Of a DNA stretch of 64,000 nucleotides, positions 7,577 to 16,433 are shown piece by piece. This DNA comes from VAZQ01 sp035293945 (GTDB taxonomy: Bacteria > Pseudomonadota > Alphaproteobacteria > Rhizobiales > Xanthobacteraceae): the NCBI GenBank assembly GCA_035293945.1, contig DATGLV010000024.1, positions 496,001 through 560,000 of the forward strand. Direction: 5' to 3'. The first letter of the stretch is position 1. Every line of letters begins with the position of its first letter. A model generated the notes under the pieces. It was not told where the DNA came from. It saw nothing but the letters and a program-made list of their open reading frames with translations, and made no database searches. Made by a program: the position numbers and the translations under genes.

Positions 7577-8221
7577 TCAACGCGTTTTGCCCTGGTCCTT
7601 GTCGGTGACGAGGATGCCCGCGGTCAGTGCCATCCGCACCAGCTCCGACAGGCTCGCGGCCTGCATCTTGGTCATCAGGTTGGCGCGGTAGATTTCAACG
7701 GTACGCGGGCTGATGCCAAGATCAAAGGCGATCTGCTTGTTGGCATGGCCTGCCACCAGGCCTTCCAGCACCTCGCGTTCGCGGTTCGACAGGCCTGCCA
7801 GGCGCTCCTCGATGGCGGCTCGCTCGGCTTGCTGCTTGGCGTCGCTATCCTGACGGTTGAGGGCGGAGCGCACCGCAGAAAGCAGCACCTCGTCATCGAA
7901 TGGCTTCTCCAGGAAATCGGAGGCGCCGAACTTCATCGCCTCGACCGCGAGCGGCACGTCGCCGTGACCCGTCATGACGATCACCGGCAAATGCACCTTG
8001 AGCTCCTTGAGTCGGCGCAACAGATCCATGCCGCTGATACCGGGCATACGTACATCGGTAATGATGCAGCCGGACTTGATGTCGGGGGCGGCGTTCAGGA
8101 AGGCACTGGCTGATTCATAGGTTGCGACCTCGAGCGTGTTGGCGCGCAAGAGAAACTCGAGCGAATCACGGGCAGCCTCATCGTCGTCGATAACGTGTAC
8201 GGCTATGCGATCAGGTGGCAT
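7577..8221 (-). CDS. fixJ: Nitrogen-fixation/microaerobic response regulator FixJ
   Basis: 214 residues: receiver domain with the VIDDDEAARDSLEFLL opening, phosphoacceptor Asp56 (CIITDVRMPGISG) and Lys106 (LEKPFDD), then a LuxR/NarL-type helix-turn-helix (about residues 147-205; LSNREREVLEGLVAGHANKQ, ISPRTVEIYRANLM). This is the partner of FixL; when phosphorylated it activates fixK. Its start overlaps the end of fixL by 11 bp, which indicates translational coupling. Length and layout match Bradyrhizobium FixJ. Confidence 0.95.
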   Translation of the reverse strand: MPPDRIAVHVIDDDEAARDSLEFLLRANTLEVATYESASAFLNAAPDIKSGCIITDVRMPGISGMDLLRRLKELKVHLPVIVMTGHGDVPLAVEAMKFGASDFLEKPFDDEVLLSAVRSALNRQDSDAKQQAERAAIEERLAGLSNREREVLEGLVAGHANKQIAFDLGISPRTVEIYRANLMTKMQAASLSELVRMALTAGILVTDKDQGKTR

Positions 8222-9752
8222 CGCTGACGTCCTCTCTTGTCACGCCGCGCAGCGTAAGACGAAAAATAGTGCCGCCGCTAGGGTTCGGCTCGGCTTTGAT
8301 CTGCCCGCCATGCGCCTCCACGATCGTGCGCGAGATCGACAGACCTACGCCCATGCCGTGCGCCTTGGTTGTGAAGAAGGGCTGAAATAATTGCGCGCTC
8401 ACTTCGGGAGGAATACCGGGCCCGGTGTCGGCGACGCTAATCTCCACCATGTCGTCCTCGACCGGCACTGCCGCGAGGGTCAGCTCGCGCAGAGGTGAGT
8501 CCTCCATTGCCTCAATGGCATTGCGTATCAGGTTGAGCAGCACCTGCTGGACTTGCACCCGGTCGGCCAGCACCCGGTCGACTTTCGGATCGAAGATAAA
8601 TCGGGTCCTGACGCCGCGGTCCTTGGCTCCAACGAGGGCCAAGGCGCTCGCCTCCTCAATGAGCTTTTGTACGTTTTCCACTCGGTGCTCGCTTTCGCCG
8701 CGCGCGACGAAGTCGCGCAGGCGCCGGATGATCTCGCCGGCACGCAGCGACTGGCTGGCGGCTTTGTCCAAGGCGTCACGGACGAGTGCAAATGGCTCAT
8801 CCGTCCGGTCCCGCAGCAGCCGTTGTGACCCTTTCAGATAATTGGCGATGGCTGACAGCGGTTGGTTGAGCTCGTGCGCGAGCGCCGAAGCCATCTCCCC
8901 CATCGCGGTCAGCCGCGAAATATGGACAAGCTCCGATTGCAGCTCCTGCAGGCGGGCTTCGTTCTTCTGACGCTCGGTCAGATCGCGGACGAACCCGGTG
9001 AAGTAACGCTGGTTGTTCGAGTGCATTTCGCCGACCGCCAGCTCCATGGGGAATGTCGAGCCATCCTTACGCTCACCGACCACGACTCGGCCGACGCCAA
9101 TGATGCGCTTTTCGCCCGTTCGCAGATAACGCTCGACGTACGCGTCGTGATTTTCCCGATAGGGCGAGGGCATAAGCATCTTGACGTTTCGGCCGGCGAC
9201 CTCGGATGAGCGATATCCGAATAGGCGCTCGGCGGCAGCGCTGAATGAGTGGATGGCACCGCGCTCGTCGATGACAATCATTGCGTCCGGCACCGTATCG
9301 AGAATGGACTTAAGGTGAGCTTCACGAGCAATGGCGTCTTGTGTGCTGGTAAGAGCGCGCAATCGACTTCGCTGCAACAGCTCCCCACCCCAAGCAATGC
9401 CGGATCCGATTGCAGCAAAGACGATACCGTTGACAATTGCCGGGATGGAGAGCGGCTGAGAATCGGCAACGACGAAAATCGCCGCCAGCACGCTCAGCGC
9501 CGTCGCTAACAGGCCGGGACCCAGCCCGCCCGCATCTGCAGCGATCAAGACTGCCGGCACAAAAAACAAATATGAAGGCTGGCTGCCGCTAATCGGCTCA
9601 ATCAGCAGTCGCATCGCCAGGGCTGCGACCACCAGGACCAAGGCCAGCCCATACCGCAGGCTTGCTTGTCGTGCCGCCAGGGCGCGCGTGAGGGCGCCCC
9701 AGGGGCCATCCTGGGCGGTCTTGGCCGCCAAATCAGCAAAATAGGCTCGCAT
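8211..9752 (-). CDS. fixL: Oxygen-sensing haem-PAS histidine kinase FixL
   Basis: 513 residues. The N-terminus has several hydrophobic spans between about 33 and 125, so the protein is membrane-bound as in Sinorhizobium. The haem PAS domain (about 145-260) keeps the proximal His202 (YRENHDAY) and the switch arginine Arg222 (GVGRVVVGERKDGS), equivalent to His200 and Arg220 of Bradyrhizobium FixL. The kinase core has the H-box His293 (ALAHELNQPLS), N-box NLIRNAIEAM and ATP-lid DTGPGIP. Without oxygen on the haem the kinase phosphorylates FixJ. It forms a two-gene operon with fixJ. Confidence 0.95.
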   Translation of the reverse strand: MRAYFADLAAKTAQDGPWGALTRALAARQASLRYGLALVLVVAALAMRLLIEPISGSQPSYLFFVPAVLIAADAGGLGPGLLATALSVLAAIFVVADSQPLSIPAIVNGIVFAAIGSGIAWGGELLQRSRLRALTSTQDAIAREAHLKSILDTVPDAMIVIDERGAIHSFSAAAERLFGYRSSEVAGRNVKMLMPSPYRENHDAYVERYLRTGEKRIIGVGRVVVGERKDGSTFPMELAVGEMHSNNQRYFTGFVRDLTERQKNEARLQELQSELVHISRLTAMGEMASALAHELNQPLSAIANYLKGSQRLLRDRTDEPFALVRDALDKAASQSLRAGEIIRRLRDFVARGESEHRVENVQKLIEEASALALVGAKDRGVRTRFIFDPKVDRVLADRVQVQQVLLNLIRNAIEAMEDSPLRELTLAAVPVEDDMVEISVADTGPGIPPEVSAQLFQPFFTTKAHGMGVGLSISRTIVEAHGGQIKAEPNPSGGTIFRLTLRGVTREDVSDAT

Positions 9753-9771
9753 GGAAGCTCCTGCGCCCCTC

Positions 9772-9804
9772 CGGGATATCCCTTATGGAGATTATCGGAA
9801 TTTC
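9772..9804 (+). promoter_or_regulatory. Putative FixJ-type promoter motif, copy 2 (fixK promoter)
   Basis: The motif starts CGGGATATCCCTTATGG and continues GATTATCGGAATTTC, about 60-90 bp before the fixK start. It nearly matches 3973-4006 on the other strand. fixK2 is the classic FixJ target in Bradyrhizobium, so the shared block is a candidate FixJ-binding promoter. Confidence 0.6.
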
Positions 9805-9859
9805 TCGGCTTTGACGCCTCGGCTAGCAATCCGTGCAGATGAAATTCACGGAGGACGAC

Positions 9860-10543
9860 ATGCTGACCCAAGCCGCAGCTCGCAGCACTTCGATCAAAGG
9901 CCAGGCCGTGCAGGCAGGGCCGCCGGCGTGGGGCAAAGAGCTCGCGGAGGCGATCGACTTCATAGGCTCTCCGATGTCGTTCTCACGAGACAGCGAGATC
10001 TATAGCGAGGGTGAGCCGGCGGACTACCTCTACAAGGTCGTCAGCGGAACGGTGCGGACCTACAAGGTCCTAGCCGATGGGCGGCGCCAAGTCGGCGGGT
10101 TCTATCTAGCAGGCGATATTTTCGGCCTGGAAACCACTGACGAGCATACCTTCTGGGCCGAGGCGATCACCGCCTGCGACGTCCTGGTGATCAAGCGCAG
10201 CGCGCTGGTGGCATTGGCGGCACGCGATCACGATGTCGCCGGCCAACTGTGGACCATCACCGGCAAAGAGCTGCATCGCGTCCAGGATCACATCATGCTC
10301 TTGGTCAAGAGCGCGCAGGAGCGCGTCGCCGCTTTCCTCTTGGAAATGTCGCAACGGGTTTCCACCGGCGATGCCGTCGAGCTGCCGATGTCGCGGCAGG
10401 ACATCGCCGACTATCTGGGGCTGACCATCGAGACCGTCTCCCGCACCCTGACGCTCCTGGTGAACGCCTCAACCATCGAGCTGTCGTCGTCCCGGCGGAT
10501 CGTGCTGCGCAATCGCCCCGCGCTCAGCCGCCTCAATGGTTGA
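9860..10543 (+). CDS. fixK: FixK-type CRP/FNR family regulator
   Basis: 227 residues from ATG 9860, chosen over 9833 because GGAGGA lies about 5 nt upstream of it. There is a cyclic-nucleotide-type beta domain (FSRDSEIYSEGEPADYLYKVVSG, GFYLAGDIFGLE) and a C-terminal winged helix with the family recognition segment ETVSRTL. The N-terminus lacks the cysteine cluster of FNR, as in Bradyrhizobium FixK2, so it does not sense oxygen itself and acts in the cascade below FixLJ. No cysteine is visible in its DNA-binding domain, unlike the redox-sensitive Cys183 known in FixK2. Likely targets are the TTGATNNNNATCAA boxes in this window. Confidence 0.9.
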   Translation: MLTQAAARSTSIKGQAVQAGPPAWGKELAEAIDFIGSPMSFSRDSEIYSEGEPADYLYKVVSGTVRTYKVLADGRRQVGGFYLAGDIFGLETTDEHTFWAEAITACDVLVIKRSALVALAARDHDVAGQLWTITGKELHRVQDHIMLLVKSAQERVAAFLLEMSQRVSTGDAVELPMSRQDIADYLGLTIETVSRTLTLLVNASTIELSSSRRIVLRNRPALSRLNG

Positions 10544-10582
10544 CGGGCTGCGCCCGCCCAACGCGACAGACAGGAGATTGCC

Positions 10583-11311
10583 ATGAACGCACGTGACGTG
10601 ATGACGGCCCGGGTCATATCGGTGGGGAGCGATGCGCCGATCATGCAGGCGGTACGCCTGATGCTGCAGAACCGCATCAGTGGCCTGCCGGTGGTCGACC
10701 AGAAGGGTACGCTGGTCGGCATGGTGACGGAAGGCGACTTCCTGCGCCGCGGCGAGATCGGCACTGAGCGGCATCGCAGTCGATGGCTCGAATTCCTGGT
10801 TGGGCCGGGCCGGCTCGCCGACGAGTACGTCCACGCCCGCGGCCGCAAGGTCGCCGAAGTGATGACGCCCGGGCCGATCACGATTACCGAAGACACGCCG
10901 CTCGAAGAGGTGGTCCATCAGATGGAGCGGCGCCGGATCAAACGGTTGCCGGTGATGCGCGACGGTGCGCTCGTCGGCATTGTCACTCGCGCCAACATCA
11001 TGCATGCGATGGTAAGCTTGGCAGCGGAAGCAAAGACGCCCGAGGCCGGCGACGACTCAGCCATCCGCCGGCAAATCCTCGATGAATGCGCCAAACGACC
11101 CTGGGCGCCGATGATCAACGTGGTCGTGCGCAACGGCGCCGTCGAGCTGTGGGGCACGATCACCGACGAGCGCGAGCGCGAGGCGCTCATCGTCGCCGCC
11201 GAGAATGTGCCGGGCGTGAAGATCGTGCACGACCATCTGGTCTGGATCGAGCCGAATTCAGGCTTCGTGATCCAGTCGCCGGAAGACGAAGCGCGAGCAC
11301 GCGCCTCGTAG
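10583..11311 (+). CDS. CBS-pair and BON domain protein
   Basis: 242 residues: two CBS domains (about 1-60, ARDVMTARVISVGSDAPIMQA; and 90-145, VAEVMTPGPITITEDTPLEEV) then a BON domain (about 155-225; NGAVELWGTITDEREREAL, NVPGVKIVHDHLVW). CBS pairs bind adenosyl nucleotides and BON domains are lipid- or membrane-associated modules. AGGAGA precedes the ATG at proper spacing. It lies between fixK and the cbb3 operon, a common arrangement in this order of bacteria. An energy-sensing role is plausible but not shown. Confidence 0.85.
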   Translation: MNARDVMTARVISVGSDAPIMQAVRLMLQNRISGLPVVDQKGTLVGMVTEGDFLRRGEIGTERHRSRWLEFLVGPGRLADEYVHARGRKVAEVMTPGPITITEDTPLEEVVHQMERRRIKRLPVMRDGALVGIVTRANIMHAMVSLAAEAKTPEAGDDSAIRRQILDECAKRPWAPMINVVVRNGAVELWGTITDEREREALIVAAENVPGVKIVHDHLVWIEPNSGFVIQSPEDEARARAS

Positions 11312-11367
11312 AAACGCTTATGCGCGCCGCGGGAGTTCGCCAAACGGACGAACTTAGGGTCCGCGAA

Positions 11368-11381
11368 TTGATCTGCATCAA
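11368..11381. promoter_or_regulatory. FixK box upstream of ccoN
   Basis: TTGATCTGCATCAA, a full match to TTGATNNNNATCAA, centred about 110 bp before the ccoN ATG (11484). A class II site would place transcription start near 11416. FixK-dependent expression of the cbb3 operon is established in rhizobia. Confidence 0.85.
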
Positions 11382-11483
11382 GGACGAGTCCGCCGCGGCA
11401 TCTGTTCATTGTCGCGTCACAGGATCTTCGCGTCAGCGTCGATTCGCGTCCTGTTGCGCTCATCCTCCATCGGGGTCGTCACG

Positions 11484-13136
11484 ATGAACCAAGCGCTTAT
11501 CCAATCAAAGAGAATGACCTTCGGCGAAGGCGGATCCGCGCTTGCCTTTGCGGCCGGGGCGGTGGTGTGCTTCATCATAGCTGTAAACGCCTATACGCCG
11601 GCCTACGCATTTCACGCCTACCTGTTCGCGGCCGCCGGCGTTGCTGCGACATATGCGGTGATCAGGCAGTACCGCGAGCGTCCCGCGGCGCTGCCGCCGT
11701 TCGAGGTCGATGGCAAGCCAAACTACAACTTCGGTCCGATCAAATTCGCGACTGTCGCGGCGATGTTCTGGGGGATCGCCGGCATGGCCGCGGGTGTATG
11801 GATCGCGCTTGAGCTCGCTTACCCGCTTCTCAATCTCGATCTGCCGTGGATCGCATTCGGTCGCCTCCGCCCGCTGCACACCTCCGCGGTGATTTTTGCG
11901 TTCGGCGGCAATGTCCTGATCGCTACGTCGTTTTATGTGGTGCAGCGGACCTGCCGGGCGCGGCTCGTCGGCAACATCGCGCCCTGGTTCGTAGTACTGG
12001 GCTACAATCTGTTCGTCGTTATCGCCGGAACCGGCTATCTGCTCGGCATCACCAAGTCGAAGGAATATGCCGAGCCGGAATGGTACGCCGACCTCTGGCT
12101 CACCATCGTCTGGGTCGCCTATCTGCTCGTCTATTTGGGCACCATCATCCGGCGCAGGGAGCCGCACATCTATGTCGCCAACTGGTTCTACCTGGCGTTC
12201 ATTCTCACGATCGCGGTTCTGCACGTCACCAACAACGCGGCGATACCGGTCTCGATCTTCTCGCCCAAATCCTACGTGGTCTGGGGCGGCGTGCAGGACG
12301 CCATGGTGCAGTGGTGGTACGGCCACAACGCGGTCGGCTTCTTCCTCACCGCCGGATTTCTCGGCATTGTTTATTACTTCGTGCCCAAGCGCGCCGAGCG
12401 GCCGATCTACAGCTATCGCCTTTCCATTATCCACTTCTGGGCGCTGATCTTCCTCTATATCTGGGCCGGCCCGCACCATCTCCATTATACCGCGCTTCCC
12501 GACTGGACGCAGACACTGGGCATGACCTTCTCGGTGATGCTGTGGATGCCGTCCTGGGGTGGCATGATCAATGGCCTGATGACGCTCTCGGGAGCGTGGG
12601 ACAAGCTGCGCACCGACCCAGTGCTGCGCATGATGGTGGTGTCGCTCGCCTTCTACGGCATGGCCACTTTCGAAGGCCCGATGATGTCGATCAGGGAGGT
12701 GAACTCGCTCAGCCACTACACCGATTGGACCATCGGCCATGTGCATTCCGGTGCGCTCGGCTGGGTCGCCTATGTGTCGTTCGGCGCTCTCTATTGCATG
12801 GTTCCGTGGCTGTGGAATCGCGAGCGGCTCTATTCGCTCAAGCTCGTGAACTGGCACTTCTGGATCTCGACCATCGGCATCGTGCTCTACATCACCTCGA
12901 TGTGGGTCGCCGGCATCCTGCAAGGCCTGATGTGGCGCGCCTACACCAATCTCGGCTTCCTCGAATATTCATTCGTCGAAAGCATCGAAGCCACGCATCC
13001 CTTCTACGTCATCCGCATGCTCGGCGGCGTGCTATTCCTCGCCGGTACCTGCGTGATGGCCTGGAACCTGTGGCGAACGGTCTATCCCGGCCATGACGTG
13101 CCGGTGGCACAGCCCGCAATCCAGCCGGCCGAATGA
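11484..13136 (+). CDS. ccoN: cbb3-type cytochrome c oxidase subunit I
   Basis: 550 residues, catalytic subunit of the high-affinity oxidase used at low oxygen. Twelve or more hydrophobic helices are evident. Histidine-bearing segments include RPLHTSAVIFAFGGN (low-spin haem), WWYGHNAVGFFLTAG (copper site), WAGPHHLHYTALP and TIGHVHSGALGW (haem ligands). The ATG at 11484 (MNQALIQSK) is preferred to the longer frame from 11409, whose first 25 residues are arginine/serine-rich and unlike the family. First gene of ccoNOQPGHIS. Confidence 0.95.
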   Translation: MNQALIQSKRMTFGEGGSALAFAAGAVVCFIIAVNAYTPAYAFHAYLFAAAGVAATYAVIRQYRERPAALPPFEVDGKPNYNFGPIKFATVAAMFWGIAGMAAGVWIALELAYPLLNLDLPWIAFGRLRPLHTSAVIFAFGGNVLIATSFYVVQRTCRARLVGNIAPWFVVLGYNLFVVIAGTGYLLGITKSKEYAEPEWYADLWLTIVWVAYLLVYLGTIIRRREPHIYVANWFYLAFILTIAVLHVTNNAAIPVSIFSPKSYVVWGGVQDAMVQWWYGHNAVGFFLTAGFLGIVYYFVPKRAERPIYSYRLSIIHFWALIFLYIWAGPHHLHYTALPDWTQTLGMTFSVMLWMPSWGGMINGLMTLSGAWDKLRTDPVLRMMVVSLAFYGMATFEGPMMSIREVNSLSHYTDWTIGHVHSGALGWVAYVSFGALYCMVPWLWNRERLYSLKLVNWHFWISTIGIVLYITSMWVAGILQGLMWRAYTNLGFLEYSFVESIEATHPFYVIRMLGGVLFLAGTCVMAWNLWRTVYPGHDVPVAQPAIQPAE

Positions 13137-13144
13137 GGCACGCT

Positions 13145-13882
13145 ATGTCGCTGTGGCAGAAACATTCGATCCTCGAGCGCAACTCGATCCTGCTCTTGAT
13201 CGGCATCGTGGTGGTGATCGCGATCGGCGGCCTGGTCGAGATCGTGCCGTTGTTCTACCTCAGCAACACGATCGAGGAAGTTGGCGGCATCCGCCCCTAC
13301 ACGCCGCTTGAGCTCGCCGGCCGCAACATCTATGTGCGCGAAGGCTGCTACCTCTGCCATTCGCAAATGATCCGCGCGTTGCGCGATGAGGTCGAGCGCT
13401 ACGGACATTATTCCCTGGCGGCCGAAAGCATGTACGACCATCCGTTCCAATGGGGTTCCAAGCGGATCGGACCGGATCTCGCCCGCATCGGTGGCAAGTA
13501 TTCGGATGACTGGCATCGCGATCACCTGAAGGATCCGCGTTCGGTGGTGCCGACCTCCGTCATGCCCGGCTATCCGCAGCTCGCCACCAACGACCTCGAC
13601 TTCCGGCACATCGGCGAAGACATGAAAGTGCAGGCCCTGCTCGGCGTGCCCTACAGCGCCGAGATGATCGCCGACGCACAAGCCGACGTTCAAATTCAGG
13701 CCGGCACCGATACGGCAAAAGCCGCCGACCTGGCGCGCCGCTATCCAAAGGCGCAATCGCGTGACTATGGCGGCAGCGAGCCGGGACGCGTCACAGAGCT
13801 CAGTGCGCTCATCGCCTATCTGCAGATGCTCGGCACCATGGTCGACTTCAAGCTCTATGACGACCAGGCCAATATCCGGTGA
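13145..13882 (+). CDS. ccoO: cbb3-type oxidase subunit II, monohaem cytochrome c
   Basis: 245 residues from ATG 13145 (MSLWQKHSILERN, a typical CcoO start). An in-frame ATG at 13133 overlaps the ccoN stop and would add four residues. There is one N-terminal membrane anchor (LLLIGIVVVIAIGGLVEIVP) and one haem motif Cys68-Tyr-Leu-Cys71-His72. Met ligands are expected in the later SVMPGYPQL segment. It takes electrons from CcoP and passes them to CcoN. Confidence 0.95.
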   Translation: MSLWQKHSILERNSILLLIGIVVVIAIGGLVEIVPLFYLSNTIEEVGGIRPYTPLELAGRNIYVREGCYLCHSQMIRALRDEVERYGHYSLAAESMYDHPFQWGSKRIGPDLARIGGKYSDDWHRDHLKDPRSVVPTSVMPGYPQLATNDLDFRHIGEDMKVQALLGVPYSAEMIADAQADVQIQAGTDTAKAADLARRYPKAQSRDYGGSEPGRVTELSALIAYLQMLGTMVDFKLYDDQANIR

Positions 13883-13893
13883 GGGATAGAGCC

Positions 13894-14049
13894 ATGTCCG
13901 ACACCTACAAGATGCTCGCCGAATTCGCTCAAACGTGGGGGCTCATCTATTTCCTGGTGATCTTCATCGTCAGCATGGCCTACGCGCTGTGGCCGTCCTT
14001 CAAAGGGCGGTTCGACGAGGCCGCTCGCATGCCGCTGCGGGAGGACTGA
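13894..14049 (+). CDS. ccoQ: cbb3-type oxidase small subunit
   Basis: 51 residues with one membrane span (LIYFLVIFIVSMAYALWP) and a polar tail ending MPLRED. The position between ccoO and ccoP, the length and the closing FKGRFDEAARMPL are typical of CcoQ, which stabilises the oxidase core with CcoP. Starts 11 bp after ccoO and ends 1 bp before ccoP. Confidence 0.9.
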   Translation: MSDTYKMLAEFAQTWGLIYFLVIFIVSMAYALWPSFKGRFDEAARMPLRED

Positions 14050-14050
14050 A

Positions 14051-14956
14051 ATGGAGCCACGGTCCGATGTCAGCATTAAGCTCGGCGACGGCAAGGTCGT
14101 CGATGCCAAGACCGGGATCGCCACCACGGGCCACGAGTGGGATGGAATCCGCGAGCTCAACAATCCGCTGCCGCGTTGGTGGCTTTGGTTGTTCTACGCC
14201 ACCATCATCTTTTCAGTCGGCTACTGGATCGCATATCCGGCCTGGCCGCTCGCGACTTCCGCGACGCAAGGGCTGCTGAATTGGCATTCGCGTACAGCGG
14301 TTGCGGCTGATCTCGACGGCCTCAAAGCCCAGCGCGGCGCCATGTTCTCCAACCTCGGCGCTGCGTCGGTTCAGGAGATCATCGCCGATCCGACGCTCAC
14401 TGATTTCGCCCGCGCGGTCGGCCGCGAGGCCTTCGCCAATAATTGCGCCGCATGCCACGGCGCCGGCGGCGGCGGCGCCAAGGGCTATCCGAATCTCAAC
14501 GCCGACCGCTGGCTGTGGGGCGGCAAGCTCGACAACATCTTGCAGACCATCCGCTACGGTGCCCGCAATGGCAACCCGAAGGCGCATATTGGCGATATGC
14601 CGGCTTTCGGGAGGCAAGGGATTCTGAAGCCGGACCAGATTTCGACGGTCGCGGATTACGTGCGATCGCTCTCCAAACTGCCGGGCGACCCGCAGGCTGA
14701 TCTCGCGCGCGGCGCCAAGATCTTCGCCGACAATTGCTCGCCCTGCCACGGCCTCGACGGCAAGGGCAATCACGATTTCGGCGCGCCCAATCTCACCGGC
14801 GCCGTGTGGCTCTACGGCTCCGACAAGGCGACCATCGTGGAAACCGTGACCAACGGCCGCGGCGGCGTGATGCCCGCATGGTCGGAGCGTCTCGACGACA
14901 CCACCATCAAGGCGCTGGCAGTCTACGTGTTCACCTTCGGGGGTGGAGAAAAGTAG
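14051..14956 (+). CDS. ccoP: cbb3-type oxidase subunit III, dihaem cytochrome c
   Basis: 301 residues: a soluble N-terminus with HEWDGIRELNNPLPRWW (hallmark of CcoP), one membrane span around 45-62, then two cytochrome c domains with haem motifs Cys132-AA-Cys135-His136 and Cys229-SP-Cys232-His233. Met ligands fit DMPAFG and VMPAWS. Receives electrons from periplasmic cytochromes and feeds CcoO. Confidence 0.95.
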   Translation: MEPRSDVSIKLGDGKVVDAKTGIATTGHEWDGIRELNNPLPRWWLWLFYATIIFSVGYWIAYPAWPLATSATQGLLNWHSRTAVAADLDGLKAQRGAMFSNLGAASVQEIIADPTLTDFARAVGREAFANNCAACHGAGGGGAKGYPNLNADRWLWGGKLDNILQTIRYGARNGNPKAHIGDMPAFGRQGILKPDQISTVADYVRSLSKLPGDPQADLARGAKIFADNCSPCHGLDGKGNHDFGAPNLTGAVWLYGSDKATIVETVTNGRGGVMPAWSERLDDTTIKALAVYVFTFGGGEK

Positions 14957-14958
14957 CC

Positions 14959-16431
14959 GTGGACGCCAGGCTCACCGATACGCCTGCGCTGCTGCCCGAC
15001 GGGGATGACGGACCATCCTACGTGGCGCGACGGAAGATCTATCCGCAAAGCGTGCAGGGGACCTATCGGCGGATCAAATGGGCGCTGCTCCTCATTACGG
15101 TAGGCATCTACTATGCGCTGCCATTCGTCCGCTGGGGCCGCGGCGCCGGCGAGCCGAGCCAGGCGGTGCTGGTCGATCTGCCCGGGCGTCGCTTCTACTT
15201 CTTCTTCATCGAGCTGTGGCCACAGGAGGTCTACTACTTCACCGGCCTGCTCATCATCGCGGCGATGACGCTATTCCTGATGAACGCGGTCGCCGGACGC
15301 ATCTGGTGCGGCTATCTGTGCCCGCAGACGGTGTGGACCGATCTCTTCCAGGCGATCGAGCGATTCATCGAAGGCGACCGCCGCGAGCATACGTTGCGCG
15401 AGAAGGGCGCCTGGACGCTGAATTATGTTGGGCGTAAGGCGGCCAAGCACTTTCTCTGGCTCATGGTCGCGTGGTGGACCGGGGGCGCCTGGGTACTCTA
15501 TTTCGCGGATGCCCCGACCCTGGTGAAGGATTTGGCGACCTTCCAGGCACCATTCCTAGCCTACGCGTGGATCGGGATCTTGACCTTCACCACGTATGCG
15601 CTCGCCGGGCATATGCGCGAGCAGGTCTGCCTCTATATGTGCCCTTGGCCGCGAATCCAGGCTGCGCTGACCGACGAATTCGCCCTCAACGTAACTTATC
15701 GATACGATCGCGGCGAGCCACGCGGATCGGCGAAAAAGAATGAAGCTCTGCGCGCGCGTGGGCTGCCGGCCGGCGATTGCGTCGATTGCCTGCAGTGCGT
15801 GGCAGTGTGCCCGACCGGCGTCGATATTCGCAACGGGCCAAATCTCGGCTGCATTCAATGCGGCCTCTGCATCGATGCCTGCGACGCCGTGATGACCAGG
15901 GTCGGCCATCCGACGCGGCTCATCGCCTATGAGACCGACGTCAATATCAGAAGGCGGCAGGCGGGCCTGCCGCCGATCTTCCGCGTCTTGCGCGCGCGCA
16001 CCATCCTTTATGCGGCGATCATCGCAGTGGTCGGCGCCGTCATGGTGTATGCGCTGGCGACGCGCGAGCTCGAGGGCGTGAGCGTCATCCACGATCGCAA
16101 TCCCATGTTCGTACGGCTCTCCGACGGCGGCCTGCGCAACGCCTATACGATCCGCATCGTCAACAAGCGCCATCAGGCGCGCCAGTTCTCGCTCGCCGTC
16201 AGCGGGTTGCCGGCTGCGACCGTCGCTTTCATGCCGCCGCGGGCAGACGGAAGCCTGCTGATCGAAGTTGGCCCGGATCAGACGCGCGAGGTGCGAGTGT
16301 TGGTCACCAGTCACGGACCGCTCGGCCAAGGAGAGCACGCGGAATCCGAGCAGGTCACCTTCCATCTCACCGACATCAGTACCGGCGACCAGGTGGAAAC
16401 CGCCGATCACTTCTTCGGACCCGAGGACTGA
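14959..16431 (+). CDS. ccoG: cbb3 oxidase assembly ferredoxin-like protein CcoG/FixG
   Basis: 490 residues from GTG 14959, 2 bp after ccoP. Membrane protein with several spans, a conserved WCGYLCPQTVW, and C-terminal [4Fe-4S] motifs DCVDCLQCVAVCPTGVD and NLGCIQCGLCIDACD, followed by an immunoglobulin-like periplasmic domain. In known systems CcoG is a cupric reductase that helps supply Cu(I) for the oxidase. No ATG fits the N-terminus, and the GTG frame gives the expected YVARRKIYPQSVQGTYR. Confidence 0.92.
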   Translation: MDARLTDTPALLPDGDDGPSYVARRKIYPQSVQGTYRRIKWALLLITVGIYYALPFVRWGRGAGEPSQAVLVDLPGRRFYFFFIELWPQEVYYFTGLLIIAAMTLFLMNAVAGRIWCGYLCPQTVWTDLFQAIERFIEGDRREHTLREKGAWTLNYVGRKAAKHFLWLMVAWWTGGAWVLYFADAPTLVKDLATFQAPFLAYAWIGILTFTTYALAGHMREQVCLYMCPWPRIQAALTDEFALNVTYRYDRGEPRGSAKKNEALRARGLPAGDCVDCLQCVAVCPTGVDIRNGPNLGCIQCGLCIDACDAVMTRVGHPTRLIAYETDVNIRRRQAGLPPIFRVLRARTILYAAIIAVVGAVMVYALATRELEGVSVIHDRNPMFVRLSDGGLRNAYTIRIVNKRHQARQFSLAVSGLPAATVAFMPPRADGSLLIEVGPDQTREVRVLVTSHGPLGQGEHAESEQVTFHLTDISTGDQVETADHFFGPED

Positions 16432-16433
16432 AC

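Noticed and set aside
11505..12923. 472-codon open frame on the minus strand of ccoN
   Set aside because: His/Arg/Asp-rich antisense shadow, common opposite GC-rich genes; no family resemblance.
14734..14958. Long N-terminal extension of ccoG inside ccoP
   Set aside because: The extra residues are an Arg-rich shadow of the ccoP frame; the CcoG family start fits GTG 14959.
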